A stretch of DNA of 64,000 bases from Micromonospora echinospora (GCF_014203425.1 NZ_JACHJC010000001.1:5358001-5422000); one strand, 5' to 3'. Shown: positions 1 through 9,373, counted from the stretch's first letter. The notes: generated from the letters alone by a model not told the origin. Made by a program: numbers and translations.

Positions 1-323
1 GCGCCGGTGGGCAGGCTGCCGTTCCACGACTCGTTCGTCGCGGTCACCTCGCTGCCGGACTGGCTCCACCGGGCCGACCAGCCCTGGACCACGCGCTGGC
101 TGCTGTTCGGGAAGGTGAACTTCAGCGACCAGTTGTTGAGCGCGTCGCCCAGGTTCTTGATGGTCACGTTGGCGGTGAAGCCGTTGTTCCAATCGCTCGA
201 CGCATAGGTCACGTCGCAGGCGGGCGCGGCCTGTGCGGCACCAGCGGGCAGGGCCACCCCGCCTATGACGAGGGCGGCGGCGGCGAGCATCGCCGTACGG
301 CGACGTCTGGCCAGAAGTCTCAT
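1..323 (-). CDS. Secreted protein with N-terminal CBM2 cellulose-binding module (partial, runs off left edge)
   Basis: This frame starts at ATG 323 and is open to the window edge. Residues 1 to about 33 form a signal peptide with an Arg-rich start (MRLLARRRRTAM), a hydrophobic core and a cleavage-like AGAAQAA. The mature part begins with a Cys and shows the CBM2 pattern: WNNGF, a VTIKNLG strand, NNWSLKFTFP, VVQGWSARWSQSG and NESWNGSLPTG, with spaced surface Trp residues. CBM2 binds crystalline cellulose or chitin and usually accompanies a glycoside hydrolase or AA10 LPMO domain, which would lie outside the window. A GAGGAGA RBS precedes the ATG. Two CebR-like palindromes lie upstream and a GH1 beta-glucosidase is divergent, which suggests a secreted cellulase. 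The catalytic family cannot be told. Confidence 0.85.
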   Translation of the reverse strand, partial: MRLLARRRRTAMLAAAALVIGGVALPAGAAQAAPACDVTYASSDWNNGFTANVTIKNLGDALNNWSLKFTFPNSSQRVVQGWSARWSQSGSEVTATNESWNGSLPTG

Positions 324-539
324 GTGGGCGGTGTCTCCTCGGACCGGGCCGGGACCTCGGGGTCCCGGCGGGGCGCCTCCACGCGACGACGGGGCGTACG
401 CGGGGGGACGGAGGCGTCCGGAAAGATGGTCGTCCCGGCCGTGCCGGGGATCGGGGCGCCGCACCGGTTCGTCACCGGGTGCCCTCGGCGGCCCGCGCTC
501 GCGTTAACTGGCTCCACGTGGCGTGACGAGAGTGTGACA

Positions 540-553
540 TGGAAGCGCTCCCA
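540..553. promoter_or_regulatory. CebR-like operator 1
   Basis: TGGAAGCGCTCCCA differs by one base from the palindrome TGGGAGCGCTCCCA, known as the binding site of CebR, the LacI-family cellobiose-responsive repressor of streptomycetes. It lies about 217 bases upstream of the CBM2 gene start. Confidence 0.8.
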
Positions 554-649
554 CCACAACGGCCAGCGCAGATACGAGCTTCCATGTTTCGATCTCGTTT
601 AGGGGCTTTTCCAAACCCGTGACGGGCGTTACAGTCGCAGCATCGCCGA

Positions 650-663
650 TGGGAGCGCTTCCA
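650..663. promoter_or_regulatory. CebR-like operator 2
   Basis: TGGGAGCGCTTCCA, one mismatch to the perfect 14-bp CebR palindrome. It lies in the same divergent region, about 110 bases from operator 1. The mismatch mirrors that of operator 1. Confidence 0.8.
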
Positions 664-1122
664 TCGACGGAGATGCAAGTACTGGATCGCCGGGTACGCC
701 CGTGCCCGGCGCGTCGGCCCAGAGGCCGGCGGCGGACCAGCCCGGACACCGCCACCGGCCACCACCCGCCAGACGGAGGGAGGTGGAACCAGAGCCACTC
801 GCGTGGCCCGGCTCCCGCGCGACGCGCACGACGGACGCCAATTCCACTTCGTGCGTGTGTGCACCATCGGTGGGGACGGGGGTTGCCCTCCCCCGTCCCC
901 ACACTAAACCCCCGTTGTCGACGGCAAAAGAGGCCGACGGGACAGGCGTGACACGCCACCCGGACGGCCTTTCTCGCTATCCACCCCATCCCTCGCCGCT
1001 CACGCCGCCCCGAGCGGCGTTCCCGAGCGACGCCCCCGCCCACCCCACATTCCGGCCGCCCGCCGGCCGCGCCGCACCTCGCCGCGACCGCCGGATCAGG
1101 GCCGGCCGCTCCCTGGCTATGA

Positions 1123-1136
1123 TGGGAGCGCTCCCG
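1123..1136. promoter_or_regulatory. CebR-like operator 3, beside the beta-glucosidase start
   Basis: TGGGAGCGCTCCCG, one end mismatch to the CebR palindrome, ends 35 bases before the ATG of the GH1 gene. This position would block transcription or early elongation of that gene when a repressor is bound. Confidence 0.85.
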
Positions 1137-1171
1137 GCCCAGGGCGGCCCGTCACTCCGAGGAGAGACCTC

Positions 1172-2665
1172 ATGTCGTTACTCACCCGACGGCGCCTGCT
1201 CCGCCGCGCCGCCCTGTCCGCGACCGCGGCCGGCGCGGCCCGGACCGGGCTCGCCGGCGCCACCGCGGCGACGACCGCCGCGTCGACCGCCGCGCTCGGC
1301 GGCTGCGACAGCCCGCCCGAGCGCGCCACCGACCCGGAGCAGGACCGCGGACTCCGCTTCCCGGACGGTTTCGGCTGGGGCGCGGCGACCTCGGCGTACC
1401 AGATCGAGGGGGCCGCCAAGGAGGACGGGCGGGGTGAGTCCGTCTGGGACACCTTCAGCCACACGCCGGGGCGCATCCGCAACGGCGACACCGGCGACGT
1501 CGCGGCCGACCACTACCACAGGTACGCGCAGGACCTCGACCTGATGCGCGACCTGGGACTGCGCAGCTACCGGTTCTCCATCTCCTGGCCCCGCATCCAG
1601 GCCGACGGCTCCGGCCGCCCCAACCAGCGCGGCCTCGACTTTTACCGCCGCCTGGTGGACGGGCTGCACGAGCGCGGCATCGCGCCGATGGCCACGCTGT
1701 TCCACTGGGATCTCCCCCAGGCCCTCCAGGACGCCGGCGGCTGGGAGAACCGGGACACCGCCGAGCGCTTCGCCGAGTACGCCGACGCGGTGTTCCGCGC
1801 CCTCGGCGACCAGGTGCCGGTCTGGCTGACCGTCAACGAGCCGAAGACCGTGGTGCAGAACGGCTACATCTGGGGCCACCACGCCCCGGGCTTCCAGGAC
1901 GAGGACGCGGCGTACCTGGTCGCCCACCACCTTCAGCTCGCCCACGGCCTCGCCGTGCAGGCGCTGCGGGCCTCCGGCGTCACCGGCCGGATCGGCCCCG
2001 CCCTCAACCTGCACCCCTGCTACCCCGCCGACGACACCGCCGAGGCTGCCGCCGCGACCAGGCTCCACGACGGCTACGAGAACCGCCTCTACCTCGACTC
2101 GATCTTCAAGGGCGCGTACCCGCAGGACGTGCTGGACGACCGCGGCCCGGACAGCCGGATGGTCCGCGGCGTCCGTGACGGCGATCTGAAGATCATCTCC
2201 AGCCCGGTGGACCTGCTCGCCGTGCAGTACTACACGCCGATCTACGTCACCGGCGACGGCAGCACGGTCCGCAAGTGGCCCACCTCCGAGGCGGAGTGGC
2301 AGCAGATCTACCCCGAGGGCATGTACGACATCCTGACCCGGGTCACCCGCGACTACGGCCGGGTGCCGATCACCATCACCGAGAACGGCCTGCCCTGCCC
2401 CGACGTGCCCGGCGCGGACGGCAACGTCGACGACGCCGGCCGGGTCAGCTTCCTGCGCGACCACTTCGCCGCCGCCCACCGGGCGATCCGCGACGGCGTG
2501 CCGCTGGAGAGCTACCACGTCTGGTCGCTGCTGGACAACTTCGAGTGGGCCGAGGGGTACGAGCAGCGCTGGGGCCTGGTCTACGTGGACTACCCGAGCC
2601 AGCGGCGGGTGCTCAAGCGCAGCGCCCACTGGTACCGCGACGTGATCCGCCGCAACGGGCTGTAG
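1172..2665 (+). CDS. bglC: GH1 beta-glucosidase, exported Tat/lipoprotein form
   Basis: This 497-residue protein hydrolyses beta-glucosides such as cellobiose. GH1 hallmarks are clear: the N-terminal FPDGFGWGAATSAYQIEG at about 63-80, the acid/base Glu in TVNEPK (E223) and the nucleophile Glu in ITENG (E404). Length fits GH1 (about 450) plus a 45-residue leader. The leader has twin Arg (TRRRLLRRAAL), an Ala-rich stretch and an LGGC lipobox ending at Cys45, so it is probably exported folded and lipid-anchored, whereas Streptomyces BglC is cytoplasmic. A GGAGAG RBS precedes the ATG and a CebR-like operator lies just upstream. The function is secure; the symbol is by analogy, and export is inferred from the leader. 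Confidence 0.93.
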   Translation: MSLLTRRRLLRRAALSATAAGAARTGLAGATAATTAASTAALGGCDSPPERATDPEQDRGLRFPDGFGWGAATSAYQIEGAAKEDGRGESVWDTFSHTPGRIRNGDTGDVAADHYHRYAQDLDLMRDLGLRSYRFSISWPRIQADGSGRPNQRGLDFYRRLVDGLHERGIAPMATLFHWDLPQALQDAGGWENRDTAERFAEYADAVFRALGDQVPVWLTVNEPKTVVQNGYIWGHHAPGFQDEDAAYLVAHHLQLAHGLAVQALRASGVTGRIGPALNLHPCYPADDTAEAAAATRLHDGYENRLYLDSIFKGAYPQDVLDDRGPDSRMVRGVRDGDLKIISSPVDLLAVQYYTPIYVTGDGSTVRKWPTSEAEWQQIYPEGMYDILTRVTRDYGRVPITITENGLPCPDVPGADGNVDDAGRVSFLRDHFAAAHRAIRDGVPLESYHVWSLLDNFEWAEGYEQRWGLVYVDYPSQRRVLKRSAHWYRDVIRRNGL

Positions 2666-2672
2666 ACGGCGC

Positions 2673-2701
2673 GGCCCGGCCGGCTGCGTGCCGGCCGGGC
2701 C
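2673..2701. terminator. Bidirectional hairpin terminator
   Basis: An 11-bp GC-rich perfect stem (core GCCCGGCCGG at 2674-2683, CCGGCCGGGC at 2691-2700) with a 7-base loop sits between the convergent beta-glucosidase and roadblock genes. There is no T tract, as is common in actinobacteria. Confidence 0.7.
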
Positions 2702-2731
2702 CCGCGTCGGCGGATCAGCGCCGGGCCGTGC

Positions 2732-3154
2732 CTAGCGCGGCAGCGCCTGCTGGAGTTCGGCCCGCAGCGCCGGGGTGAGCATCTCGCCGGCCTGCTTGGC
2801 CAGCCGTGCCATCTCGTAGCCGACCACGCCGATGTCGGCGTCCGCCCCGGCCAGCGTGGCCAGGATCGAGCCGTCCCGGATCTGCATCACCAGGAAGTAG
2901 CCGCGCCCCATCTCCACCACGGTCTGCTTGACGACGTCGCCGTCGAACATCTGGGCCGCGCCCGCGGTGATGCTCATCAGGCCGGAGGTCACCGCGGCGA
3001 GCTTGTCCGCGTGGTCCCGGGGCAGATGCGCCGAGATCGCCACCAGGAGCCCGTCGGAGGACACCACCACCGCGTGCGCCACCCCGGGAACGCGCTCCGC
3101 GAACGCGGTCACCAGCCAGCTCAGGTCGCGTGCCTCCTGGCTCAACGTCGTCAC
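2732..3154 (-). CDS. Roadblock/LC7 domain protein (conservon CvnB-like)
   Basis: This 140-residue protein is a single Roadblock/LC7 domain: an N-terminal helix [29 protein letters not shown], a middle helix [23 protein letters not shown] and a second beta unit [33 protein letters not shown]. Such proteins act as cytoplasmic partners of small Ras-like GTPases in actinobacterial conservons. The GTG start overlaps the stop of the upstream kinase gene by four bases (GTGA), with AAGGAGG nine bases before it, so the two are translationally coupled. The DUF742 and GTPase genes that normally complete a conservon (cvnC, cvnD) do not follow; a terminator and a convergent gene do. Confidence 0.9.
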   Translation of the reverse strand: MTTLSQEARDLSWLVTAFAERVPGVAHAVVVSSDGLLVAISAHLPRDHADKLAAVTSGLMSITAGAAQMFDGDVVKQTVVEMGRGYFLVMQIRDGSILATLAGADADIGVVGYEMARLAKQAGEMLTPALRAELQQALPR

Positions 3155-5733
3155 TGTCGTCGTCCTCCTTCGTCGCGCGGCAGGTACATCTCGGTGGTCT
3201 CCTCGGCTTCGGCGCGCCGCACCCCGCTGTAGAGGCGCGACAGCATGCCGCCGACCGCCTCCGGGTCCGGCTCGTGCCGCATCACCGGACGGTCGGCCGG
3301 GGACGCCGGGGCGAGCTGGGCCATCGGCACGCGTACCGGAAGTCCGCGCTCGTTGGTCCCCCCGGTCACCGGCGTCGACGCCGGGGCGGGCGTCACACCC
3401 AGTGGCGACGCCGTCGGCCCCTGCCGGCTGAACCAGCCGCCACCAGCGGGGCCGGCGGCAGCCGGGGTCAGGACGTCCTCGGCCCGGCCCGGCCGGGGGC
3501 GCGGCACAGCACCGGCCGGCGCGGCGGGCACCGGCGACCCGGCCGGCGGCGCCTCCGGCCCGTCACCGAGCGGACGCCCGGTCAGCGGCGACACCGGCAG
3601 CGCCGCCGGCTGACCGGGCGCCGGACGCCATCCGGCCACCGGCAGCTCGGCCGTCGGCGCGGCGAGCGCCCCGGACACCGCGGCCGGGCCGGCGAGCACG
3701 CGGGCGGCCTTGTCCGTCCCCGGCGTGAGCCGGGCCGGGGACGGCCGGCCCGCCTCCGGCGCGGGCGCCTCGGCCAGCAACTCGGCCGGGATCCGCACCC
3801 GGGCGACCAGGCCCGCGCCGGCGGCCTGCAACCACACCCGTACGCCGTTGCGGGCGCCGAGGTGGCTGACCACGAACAGGCCCATCCGTTCCGAGGCCGA
3901 CACGTCGGCGGCCGGCGGCTCGGCCAGCACCGCGTTCGCCTCCGCCAGCGCCGCCGGGCTCATGCCCAGCCCTTCGTCGACGACCTGCACGAGCGCGCCC
4001 CGGCCGTCCGGCTCGACGACGACCCGCACCGTGGTCTCCGGGCGGGAGAAGGCGGTGGCGTTCTCCAGCAGCTCCGCGAACAGGTGCACCAGGTCGCCCA
4101 CCGCGTGCCCGACGACGTGCAGGTCCGTCCGGTTCTCGTGGCGTACCCGCTGGTACTGCTCGATCTCCGCGCTCGCGGCCAGCAGCACCGCGCCCAGACC
4201 CACCGGGCGGTTCCACCGCCGGGTCGACTCGCTGCCGGCGAGCACCAGCAGGCTCTCGTCGTTACGGCGCATGCGGGCGGCGAGGTGGTCGAGCTTGAAC
4301 AGGTTCTCCAGCTGGTCCGGGTCGCTCTCCTCGCGTTCGAGGTCGTCGAGGAGCTCCAGCTGGCGCTCGACGAGCACCTGGCTGCGCCGGGCCAGGTTGA
4401 CGAACATGGCGTTGACGTTGCGCCGCATCATCGCCTGCTCGACCGCCACGTCCACGGCGCTGCGGTGCACCGCGACGAACGCCTCCGCCAGCTCGCCGAT
4501 CTCGTCCTGCGAGTCGATCACCGCGGGCGGCACGTCGATCGCGCCGACCGGGCGGTCCACCGTACGCAGCCGTTCCAGCGTCAGCGGCAGGTCCACCTGC
4601 GCGATCCGCAGCGCCTGGCCCCGCAGCTGCCGCATGCCGCGGGCCACCGACCGGCCGACCAGCAGCGAGATCAGCACCGCCACCAGCAGCACGGTGGCGA
4701 TACCACCGGCCACCAGCAGCGTGTCGCGCAGCTGCCGGGCGCTGGCGTCGTCGGCCCGGCTTACCGCGTCGTCGACGACCCCGCTCTCCATCTGGCGCAA
4801 CAACTCCTGCCGCTGCTCACTCGCGGCCCACCACTGCGCCGCGTCGAGCAGGACCGGCTTCGCGTCGCCGCCGCCGGGCAGGGTCCGCTCCTCCATCCGG
4901 GTGGCCGCGACGAAGGCCGGGTCGACCGAGGTCTGGTCGTAGCGGCGGATCTGGTCGGCGGTCGCCGCGACCCGGAACGCGCCGAGCGCGGTGAGCTGTT
5001 GGGCCCGCAGGTCGCTGAGCGTCACCTGGTCGTCGGCCTCGTACCGGCCGGACCGGGCGGCGGCGTAGAGCTCCGCGCGGATCCGCGAGGACAGCTCCTT
5101 GACGCGGGACAGCTGCACGTAGCGCAGCACCGCCTCGGTCAGCTCCTGCCGGCCGCCGCCGGGCGACGGCTCGGCCAGCAGGTTCAGCAGCGCCGCGACG
5201 GACCGGTGGTAGTTACTCAGGACGGTGTCGCTGGACAGCACCGCCGGCACCACCGCCGACCTGATGTTGACCACCTGGTCGTACGCCTCCAGCGCCTCCG
5301 AGTAGGACACGCGCCAGGCGGCGTCGGCGTCGGCCAGCGGCGCGGCCGCGGCGCGCAGCTCCGCCACCGCGCGGTCGGTCGCCTCCTGGAGGGGCTTGAG
5401 CGCGGCGACCGCGGCGTCCCGGTCGGCGCCGGTGCCCGCGCGGCGAAGTCCCGCCAGCTCCCCGGCGGTGCGGTCCCGCTCGTGCTGGAGCCGGTCGACG
5501 GCGACGGCGATCTGCCGGCCGATGCCCACCTGCTCGGCGAAGGCGCTCAGCGTGGTGGTCTGCCCGACCAGCCCGCGCGTCTGGATGCCAGCCAGGACGA
5601 GGAACGCCAGCGACGGGATCACCAGCACGGTGGCGAGCTTGGTGCCCATCCGCCAGTCCCGCAGCCGGAACCCGGAGCGCCGCCGGTTCGGCTGCGGGAC
5701 AGCGCCACGAGCCGGGTCGGGACCTGCGCCCAC
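3151..5733 (-). CDS. Nitrate/nitrite-sensing-type sensor kinase, CvnA-like
   Basis: This 860-residue membrane sensor has TM1 at about residues 33-52, an extracellular helical region typical of NIT sensor domains (about 53-330), TM2 at about 333-356 ([22 protein letters not shown]), a HAMP linker, a [21 protein letters not shown] helix and an HATPase_c domain with N-box ELLENA (about 550) and DEGLGM. The C-terminal 250 residues are Pro/Ala/Gly-rich and probably disordered. It has no ordinary HisKA dimerisation box, as in CvnA proteins. The start chosen is GTG 5733 with GAGGAGG six bases upstream; a longer frame to 5823 lacks an RBS. It is coupled to the roadblock gene. The signal sensed is unknown. 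Confidence 0.88.
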   Translation of the reverse strand: MGAGPDPARGAVPQPNRRRSGFRLRDWRMGTKLATVLVIPSLAFLVLAGIQTRGLVGQTTTLSAFAEQVGIGRQIAVAVDRLQHERDRTAGELAGLRRAGTGADRDAAVAALKPLQEATDRAVAELRAAAAPLADADAAWRVSYSEALEAYDQVVNIRSAVVPAVLSSDTVLSNYHRSVAALLNLLAEPSPGGGRQELTEAVLRYVQLSRVKELSSRIRAELYAAARSGRYEADDQVTLSDLRAQQLTALGAFRVAATADQIRRYDQTSVDPAFVAATRMEERTLPGGGDAKPVLLDAAQWWAASEQRQELLRQMESGVVDDAVSRADDASARQLRDTLLVAGGIATVLLVAVLISLLVGRSVARGMRQLRGQALRIAQVDLPLTLERLRTVDRPVGAIDVPPAVIDSQDEIGELAEAFVAVHRSAVDVAVEQAMMRRNVNAMFVNLARRSQVLVERQLELLDDLEREESDPDQLENLFKLDHLAARMRRNDESLLVLAGSESTRRWNRPVGLGAVLLAASAEIEQYQRVRHENRTDLHVVGHAVGDLVHLFAELLENATAFSRPETTVRVVVEPDGRGALVQVVDEGLGMSPAALAEANAVLAEPPAADVSASERMGLFVVSHLGARNGVRVWLQAAGAGLVARVRIPAELLAEAPAPEAGRPSPARLTPGTDKAARVLAGPAAVSGALAAPTAELPVAGWRPAPGQPAALPVSPLTGRPLGDGPEAPPAGSPVPAAPAGAVPRPRPGRAEDVLTPAAAGPAGGGWFSRQGPTASPLGVTPAPASTPVTGGTNERGLPVRVPMAQLAPASPADRPVMRHEPDPEAVGGMLSRLYSGVRRAEAEETTEMYLPRDEGGRRQ

Positions 5734-5854
5734 GCGTGCCTCCTCGTCCCACTCCACCACGTCGGGGAGCGGAGTCCATCCAACCAGGCCGGCGGTCGGT
5801 GTCAACGGCCGCCCGGACGGCACGAGCAGGCCGGTCAGGGCTCCGGACCGGCAG

Positions 5855-7225
5855 TCACGCGTGCGAGGCGGTCTCGTCCGTTCGACCGATGCCCCCGATG
5901 TGGGCCGCCTCGGGCAGACGGCCCAGCGCCACGAGCGCCGCGCCGGACGCCCCGATCTCCGGGTTGCGCTGCCACCGCACCTCGCGCGGGGCGAGCACGT
6001 CGGCGAACGCGGCGCGCCACCACGGCGAGGCGGTCAGCGCCCCGCCGCCGAGGACCACAGCCATCGGCTCGCCGACACCGCCTTCCAGCAGGGCCAGGTC
6101 GTCGGCGACGAGCCGGCACAGGCCCTGCATCAGCCCGGCGAGGACGTCCACGGCGGTGGTGCCGAAGCTGAGCCCGCGCAGCTCGCCCGAGCCCGCCGGG
6201 GCCGTGCCCGGCGGCCGGTCACCGCCCAGCCGCGGGTTGGCCCGCACCGACCCGGCGGTGCGGCGCAGCGCCTCCTCGAGGGCCGCGCCCTCCGGCAGCC
6301 GCAGCTCCCGGTTGGCCCAGGCGAACAGGTTGCCGCCGCTGGAGTACGCCGCGCCGGTCACCACGTGGTTATGGTCGACCCGGTAACGCCAGAGCTGCTC
6401 CGGCAGCGGCGGCGGCTCCGCGCCCGCCGGTACGGCCTGCATCATGCGGACCGCGGCGGAGGTGCCGACTGTGACCGCCGCGCGGGTCGGGTCGACGCAG
6501 CCGGACCCGACGCTTGCGGCCGCCCCGTCACCGACCGGCGGTGCCCACCGTGCCCCCGCCAACCCCGGCCAGCGCCGCGCGTACTCCGCGTTCAGCCGGC
6601 CGTGCCAGCCGTCCGGAGCCAGCCGCAGCAACTCCTCCGGGCGTACGCCGGCCAGCTCGCACGCCTCCGGGTCCCAGTCCAGGCGCCGCAGGTCGAGCAG
6701 TCCGGTGCCGGAAGCCATCGACATGGACATCGGCACCTCGCCGAGCAGCGCGCCGAGCACGTACTCGGCCAGCCCGGTGAAGCGGGCGTTCCGCGCGCCG
6801 TGCTCCCGCAGCCAGGGCAGCCGCACCGACCAGTAGCAACGGTGCCACCAGGTGCCGGTACGCCTGTGGAAGTCCGCCGGGTCGGCCGGGCCGACCGCGC
6901 CGGCGAGCGGCTCCGGCCGGGTGTCCAGCCAGGTCAGCACCGGTCCCGACGGGGTGCCGTCGGCGGCGAGCGGCAGCACCGAGTGCCACTGCGCGGAGGT
7001 GGCCACCAGGTCCACGTCCCGCAGGTGCCCGCCGGCGGCCAGCTCGTCCAGGCACTCCACCAGGCACGCCAGGTAGGCCGGGCCGTCCAGCGTCCCGGTG
7101 CCGTCGTCCCCGGTGACCAGGTGCACCCGGCGACGGGCCAGTGCGCCCGGGCGCGGCACGGCGTCCGCGTCGAGCACCAGCCCACGCACCGAGGAGGTGC
7201 CCAGGTCGAGAGCGAGAATGTCCAT
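5855..7225 (-). CDS. FGGY-family carbohydrate kinase
   Basis: This 456-residue cytoplasmic sugar kinase phosphorylates a sugar or sugar acid with ATP. The N-terminal phosphate motif ALDLGTSSVRG (5-15), VATSAQWHS, TWLDTR, a WLREHG helix, the second-domain GTSAAVRMM motif and the C-terminal adenosine motif VVLGGGALTASPWW identify FGGY. Length suits gluconokinase and xylulokinase branches; the overall pattern looks closest to gluconokinase, but the substrate cannot be fixed from sequence. It begins at ATG 7225, with only a weak AGGTTGA upstream. It ends 121 bases before the sensor kinase on the same strand, so read-through is possible. No sugar isomerase or dehydrogenase neighbour clarifies its role. 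Confidence 0.85.
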   Translation of the reverse strand: MDILALDLGTSSVRGLVLDADAVPRPGALARRRVHLVTGDDGTGTLDGPAYLACLVECLDELAAGGHLRDVDLVATSAQWHSVLPLAADGTPSGPVLTWLDTRPEPLAGAVGPADPADFHRRTGTWWHRCYWSVRLPWLREHGARNARFTGLAEYVLGALLGEVPMSMSMASGTGLLDLRRLDWDPEACELAGVRPEELLRLAPDGWHGRLNAEYARRWPGLAGARWAPPVGDGAAASVGSGCVDPTRAAVTVGTSAAVRMMQAVPAGAEPPPLPEQLWRYRVDHNHVVTGAAYSSGGNLFAWANRELRLPEGAALEEALRRTAGSVRANPRLGGDRPPGTAPAGSGELRGLSFGTTAVDVLAGLMQGLCRLVADDLALLEGGVGEPMAVVLGGGALTASPWWRAAFADVLAPREVRWQRNPEIGASGAALVALGRLPEAAHIGGIGRTDETASHA

Positions 7226-7290
7226 CGCGGGTCAACCTACCCGGCGCGACCGGCTTACCGGAGGCGGGCCGATCGCGTACAGTCACGGTC

Positions 7291-7350
7291 ATGCTCGCGC
7301 ACCTGTCCTGCTGGTGGCCCGCCGACCCGGCGGCCCACTCCCGCGCGTAG
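7291..7350 (+). CDS. trpL: trp leader peptide (attenuator), tandem Trp codons
   Basis: This 19-residue ORF reads MLAHLSCWWPADPAAHSRA, with two adjacent tgg codons at 7312-7317. A rho-independent hairpin follows ten bases after the stop, and the fused anthranilate synthase starts 95 bases later. When charged tRNA-Trp is scarce the ribosome would stall at the Trp pair and favour an antiterminator. A very similar arrangement (a Trp-rich peptide ending ...AHPAAH before fused trpEG) is known in Streptomyces. It is too short for normal gene calling. Confidence 0.9.
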   Translation: MLAHLSCWWPADPAAHSRA

Positions 7351-7359
7351 CTTCCCCAC

Positions 7360-7383
7360 GCGGCCGCCCGACGAGGCGGCCGC
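7360..7383 (+). terminator. trp attenuator terminator hairpin
   Basis: A perfect 9-bp stem GCGGCCGCC / GGCGGCCGC with loop CGACGA, followed by CGGTCTTCCCC. It sits between the leader peptide and the trpEG start, the expected place for an attenuator. The repeated GC segments at 7317-7334 of the leader could form the competing antiterminator. Confidence 0.85.
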
Positions 7384-7445
7384 CGGTCTTCCCCGGCATC
7401 CCGGGTCGCCCCAGTCGGCGGCCACCGGCCCACCGAGGAGACCAG

Positions 7446-9365
7446 ATGACCCGCCCGTCCGACCCGCTCGCCGCCGTCGCGGCCGGCCGCGACCCCGGTC
7501 CGTTCGCGCTCGTCCGCCGCGAGGGCGCCGACCACGTCGACTTGTTCACCGGCCCGGTACGCACCGCCGACCGGCTCGCCGACCTGCCGCTGCCCGACGA
7601 CGGCGCGGGACCGCGCACGCTCGCCCTGGTGCCGTTCCGGCAGGTCACCGAGCGTGGCTTCGAGTGCGTGGACGACGGCATGCCGCTGGAGTTCCTGACC
7701 GTCGAGGCGCACCGGCGGATACCGCTGGCCGAGTTGCTCGGCGCGCTGCCCGACGCCGCCGTACGCACCACCGACGCGGGTTTCGACATCGCCGACGACG
7801 AGTACGCGGCGGTGGTGGACCGGGTGCTGGCCGACGAGATCGGCCGGGGTGAGGGCGCGAACTTCGTCATCCACCGCACCATGCGCGCCACCGTGCAGGG
7901 CGATCCGCTGGCCGCGGCCCTGGCCGCGCTGCGCCGGCTGCTGCTGCGCGAGCGGGGCGCGTACTGGACGTTCCTGGTGTACACCGGCGCCCGGATCCTG
8001 GTCGGCGCCAGCCCGGAGCGGCACGTCAGCGTCGCCGACGGCCTGGTCGAGATGAACCCGATCAGCGGCACGTTCCGGCACCGGGGCGAGACCGTCGACC
8101 GGGCCGCGCTGCTGCGCTTCCTGCACGATCCGAAGGAGGTGGAGGAGCTGTACATGGTGCTGGACGAGGAGCTGAAGATGATGGCCGTGGTCGCCGAGCA
8201 CGGCGGCCAGGTGGTCGGGCCGTACCTGAAGGAGATGGCGCATCTGGCGCACACCGAGTACCTGCTGGCCGGGCGCTGCTCCCGGGACGTACGCGACGTG
8301 CTGCGGGAGACCATGTTCGCGCCCACCGTGACCGGCAGCCCGATGGAGAACGCCTGCCGGGTGATCGCCCGGCACGAACGCGCCGGCCGGCGCTACTACG
8401 CCGGGGTGCTCGCGCTGCTCGGCCGCGACGAGCAGGGCCGGCAGACGCTGGACGCGCCGATCCTGATCCGGACCGCCGAGATCTCCCCCGAGGGCGCGCT
8501 GCGGGTGCCGGTCGGCGCCACGCTGGTCCGGCACTCGACCACCGCCGGGGAGGTGGCCGAGACGCACGCGAAGGCGGCGGGCGTGCTGGCCGCGCTCGGC
8601 CTCGGTCCGGACGCGCCGGGCGCCGGCGCCGAGCCGGTCGTCAGGTACGCCGACGACCCGGAGGTGCGCGCCGCGCTGGCCGCCCGTAACGCGCCGCTGG
8701 CCCGGTTCTGGCTGGAGCAGCGCCGGCCCGGGGCGCTCGCGCTGCGCGGGCTGGCCGGACGGCGGGCGCTGATCGTCGACGGCGAGGACACGTTCACCGG
8801 CATGCTCGCCCACCAGCTCGGCGCGCTGGGCCTGGCGGTGACCCGGCGGGACTGGCCGGACCCGGGCCCGCTCGACGGTCACGACCTGGTGGTGGTCGGC
8901 CCCGGGCCGGGCGACCCGCGGGACCCGGCCGCGCCGAAGATGGTGGCGCTGCGGGCGCTGCTGGCCGAGCTGCTCGCATCCGGCCGGCCGACGCTCGCGG
9001 TGTGCCTGGGCCACCAGCTGCTCGCCGGGCTGCTGGGCCTGCCGCTGCACCGCCGCGACGCGCCGTACCAGGGGTTGCCGCGCGACGTGCCGGTGTTCGG
9101 GGTGACCCGCCGGGTCGGCTTCTACGCCAGCTTCACCGCCCGCGCCGACGCCGACCGGATGACCGGCCCGTACGGCCCGGTGGAGCTGTCCCGCGACCCG
9201 GCCGACGGCGCGGTGCACGCGCTGCGCGGGACGGGTTTCGCCGGGGTGCAGTTCCACCCGGAGTCGGTGCTCAGCCAGGACGGCACGTCGGTCCTGGCGG
9301 ATCTGCTCGGACATCTGCTCGACCGGCCCGCGCTGAGCGCGCATGGAGCAGCCGATCGCGGGTAG
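7446..9365 (+). CDS. trpE: Fused anthranilate synthase, components I and II (TrpEG)
   Basis: This 639-residue enzyme makes anthranilate from chorismate and glutamine. Residues 1 to about 420 are the chorismate-binding TrpE part (LVGASPERHVSVADGLVEMNPISGTFRHRGE, VVGPYLKEMAHLAHTEYLLAG, TVTGSPMENACRVI). Residues from about 438 are a class I glutamine amidotransferase with GPGPGDPRDP, the nucleophile Cys520 in AVCLGHQLL and GVQFHPES. The ATG at 7446 has GGAG upstream. PhzE of phenazine clusters has the same fusion, but no phenazine genes are near and the upstream Trp attenuator points to tryptophan supply. The gene stands alone, with no trpBCD adjacent. Confidence 0.93.
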   Translation: MTRPSDPLAAVAAGRDPGPFALVRREGADHVDLFTGPVRTADRLADLPLPDDGAGPRTLALVPFRQVTERGFECVDDGMPLEFLTVEAHRRIPLAELLGALPDAAVRTTDAGFDIADDEYAAVVDRVLADEIGRGEGANFVIHRTMRATVQGDPLAAALAALRRLLLRERGAYWTFLVYTGARILVGASPERHVSVADGLVEMNPISGTFRHRGETVDRAALLRFLHDPKEVEELYMVLDEELKMMAVVAEHGGQVVGPYLKEMAHLAHTEYLLAGRCSRDVRDVLRETMFAPTVTGSPMENACRVIARHERAGRRYYAGVLALLGRDEQGRQTLDAPILIRTAEISPEGALRVPVGATLVRHSTTAGEVAETHAKAAGVLAALGLGPDAPGAGAEPVVRYADDPEVRAALAARNAPLARFWLEQRRPGALALRGLAGRRALIVDGEDTFTGMLAHQLGALGLAVTRRDWPDPGPLDGHDLVVVGPGPGDPRDPAAPKMVALRALLAELLASGRPTLAVCLGHQLLAGLLGLPLHRRDAPYQGLPRDVPVFGVTRRVGFYASFTARADADRMTGPYGPVELSRDPADGAVHALRGTGFAGVQFHPESVLSQDGTSVLADLLGHLLDRPALSAHGAADRG

Positions 9366-9373
9366 GGCGAGGG

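Larger units (their letters stand above)
324..1171. other. Divergent regulatory region between CBM2 gene and beta-glucosidase
   Basis: No convincing gene is seen in these 848 bases. The only recognisable elements are the three CebR-type palindromes listed separately. The open frames crossing it lack RBS and recognisable protein sequence. Confidence 0.7.

Noticed and set aside
3130..6171. A 1013-residue plus-strand open frame over the sensor kinase and sugar kinase
   Set aside because: It is the antisense shadow of two recognisable genes. The sequence is low-complexity and shows no family motif.
7446..9365. PhzE, a phenazine biosynthesis gene
   Set aside because: The domain fusion is the same, but no other phenazine genes are near, and the tandem-Trp attenuator fits tryptophan supply.
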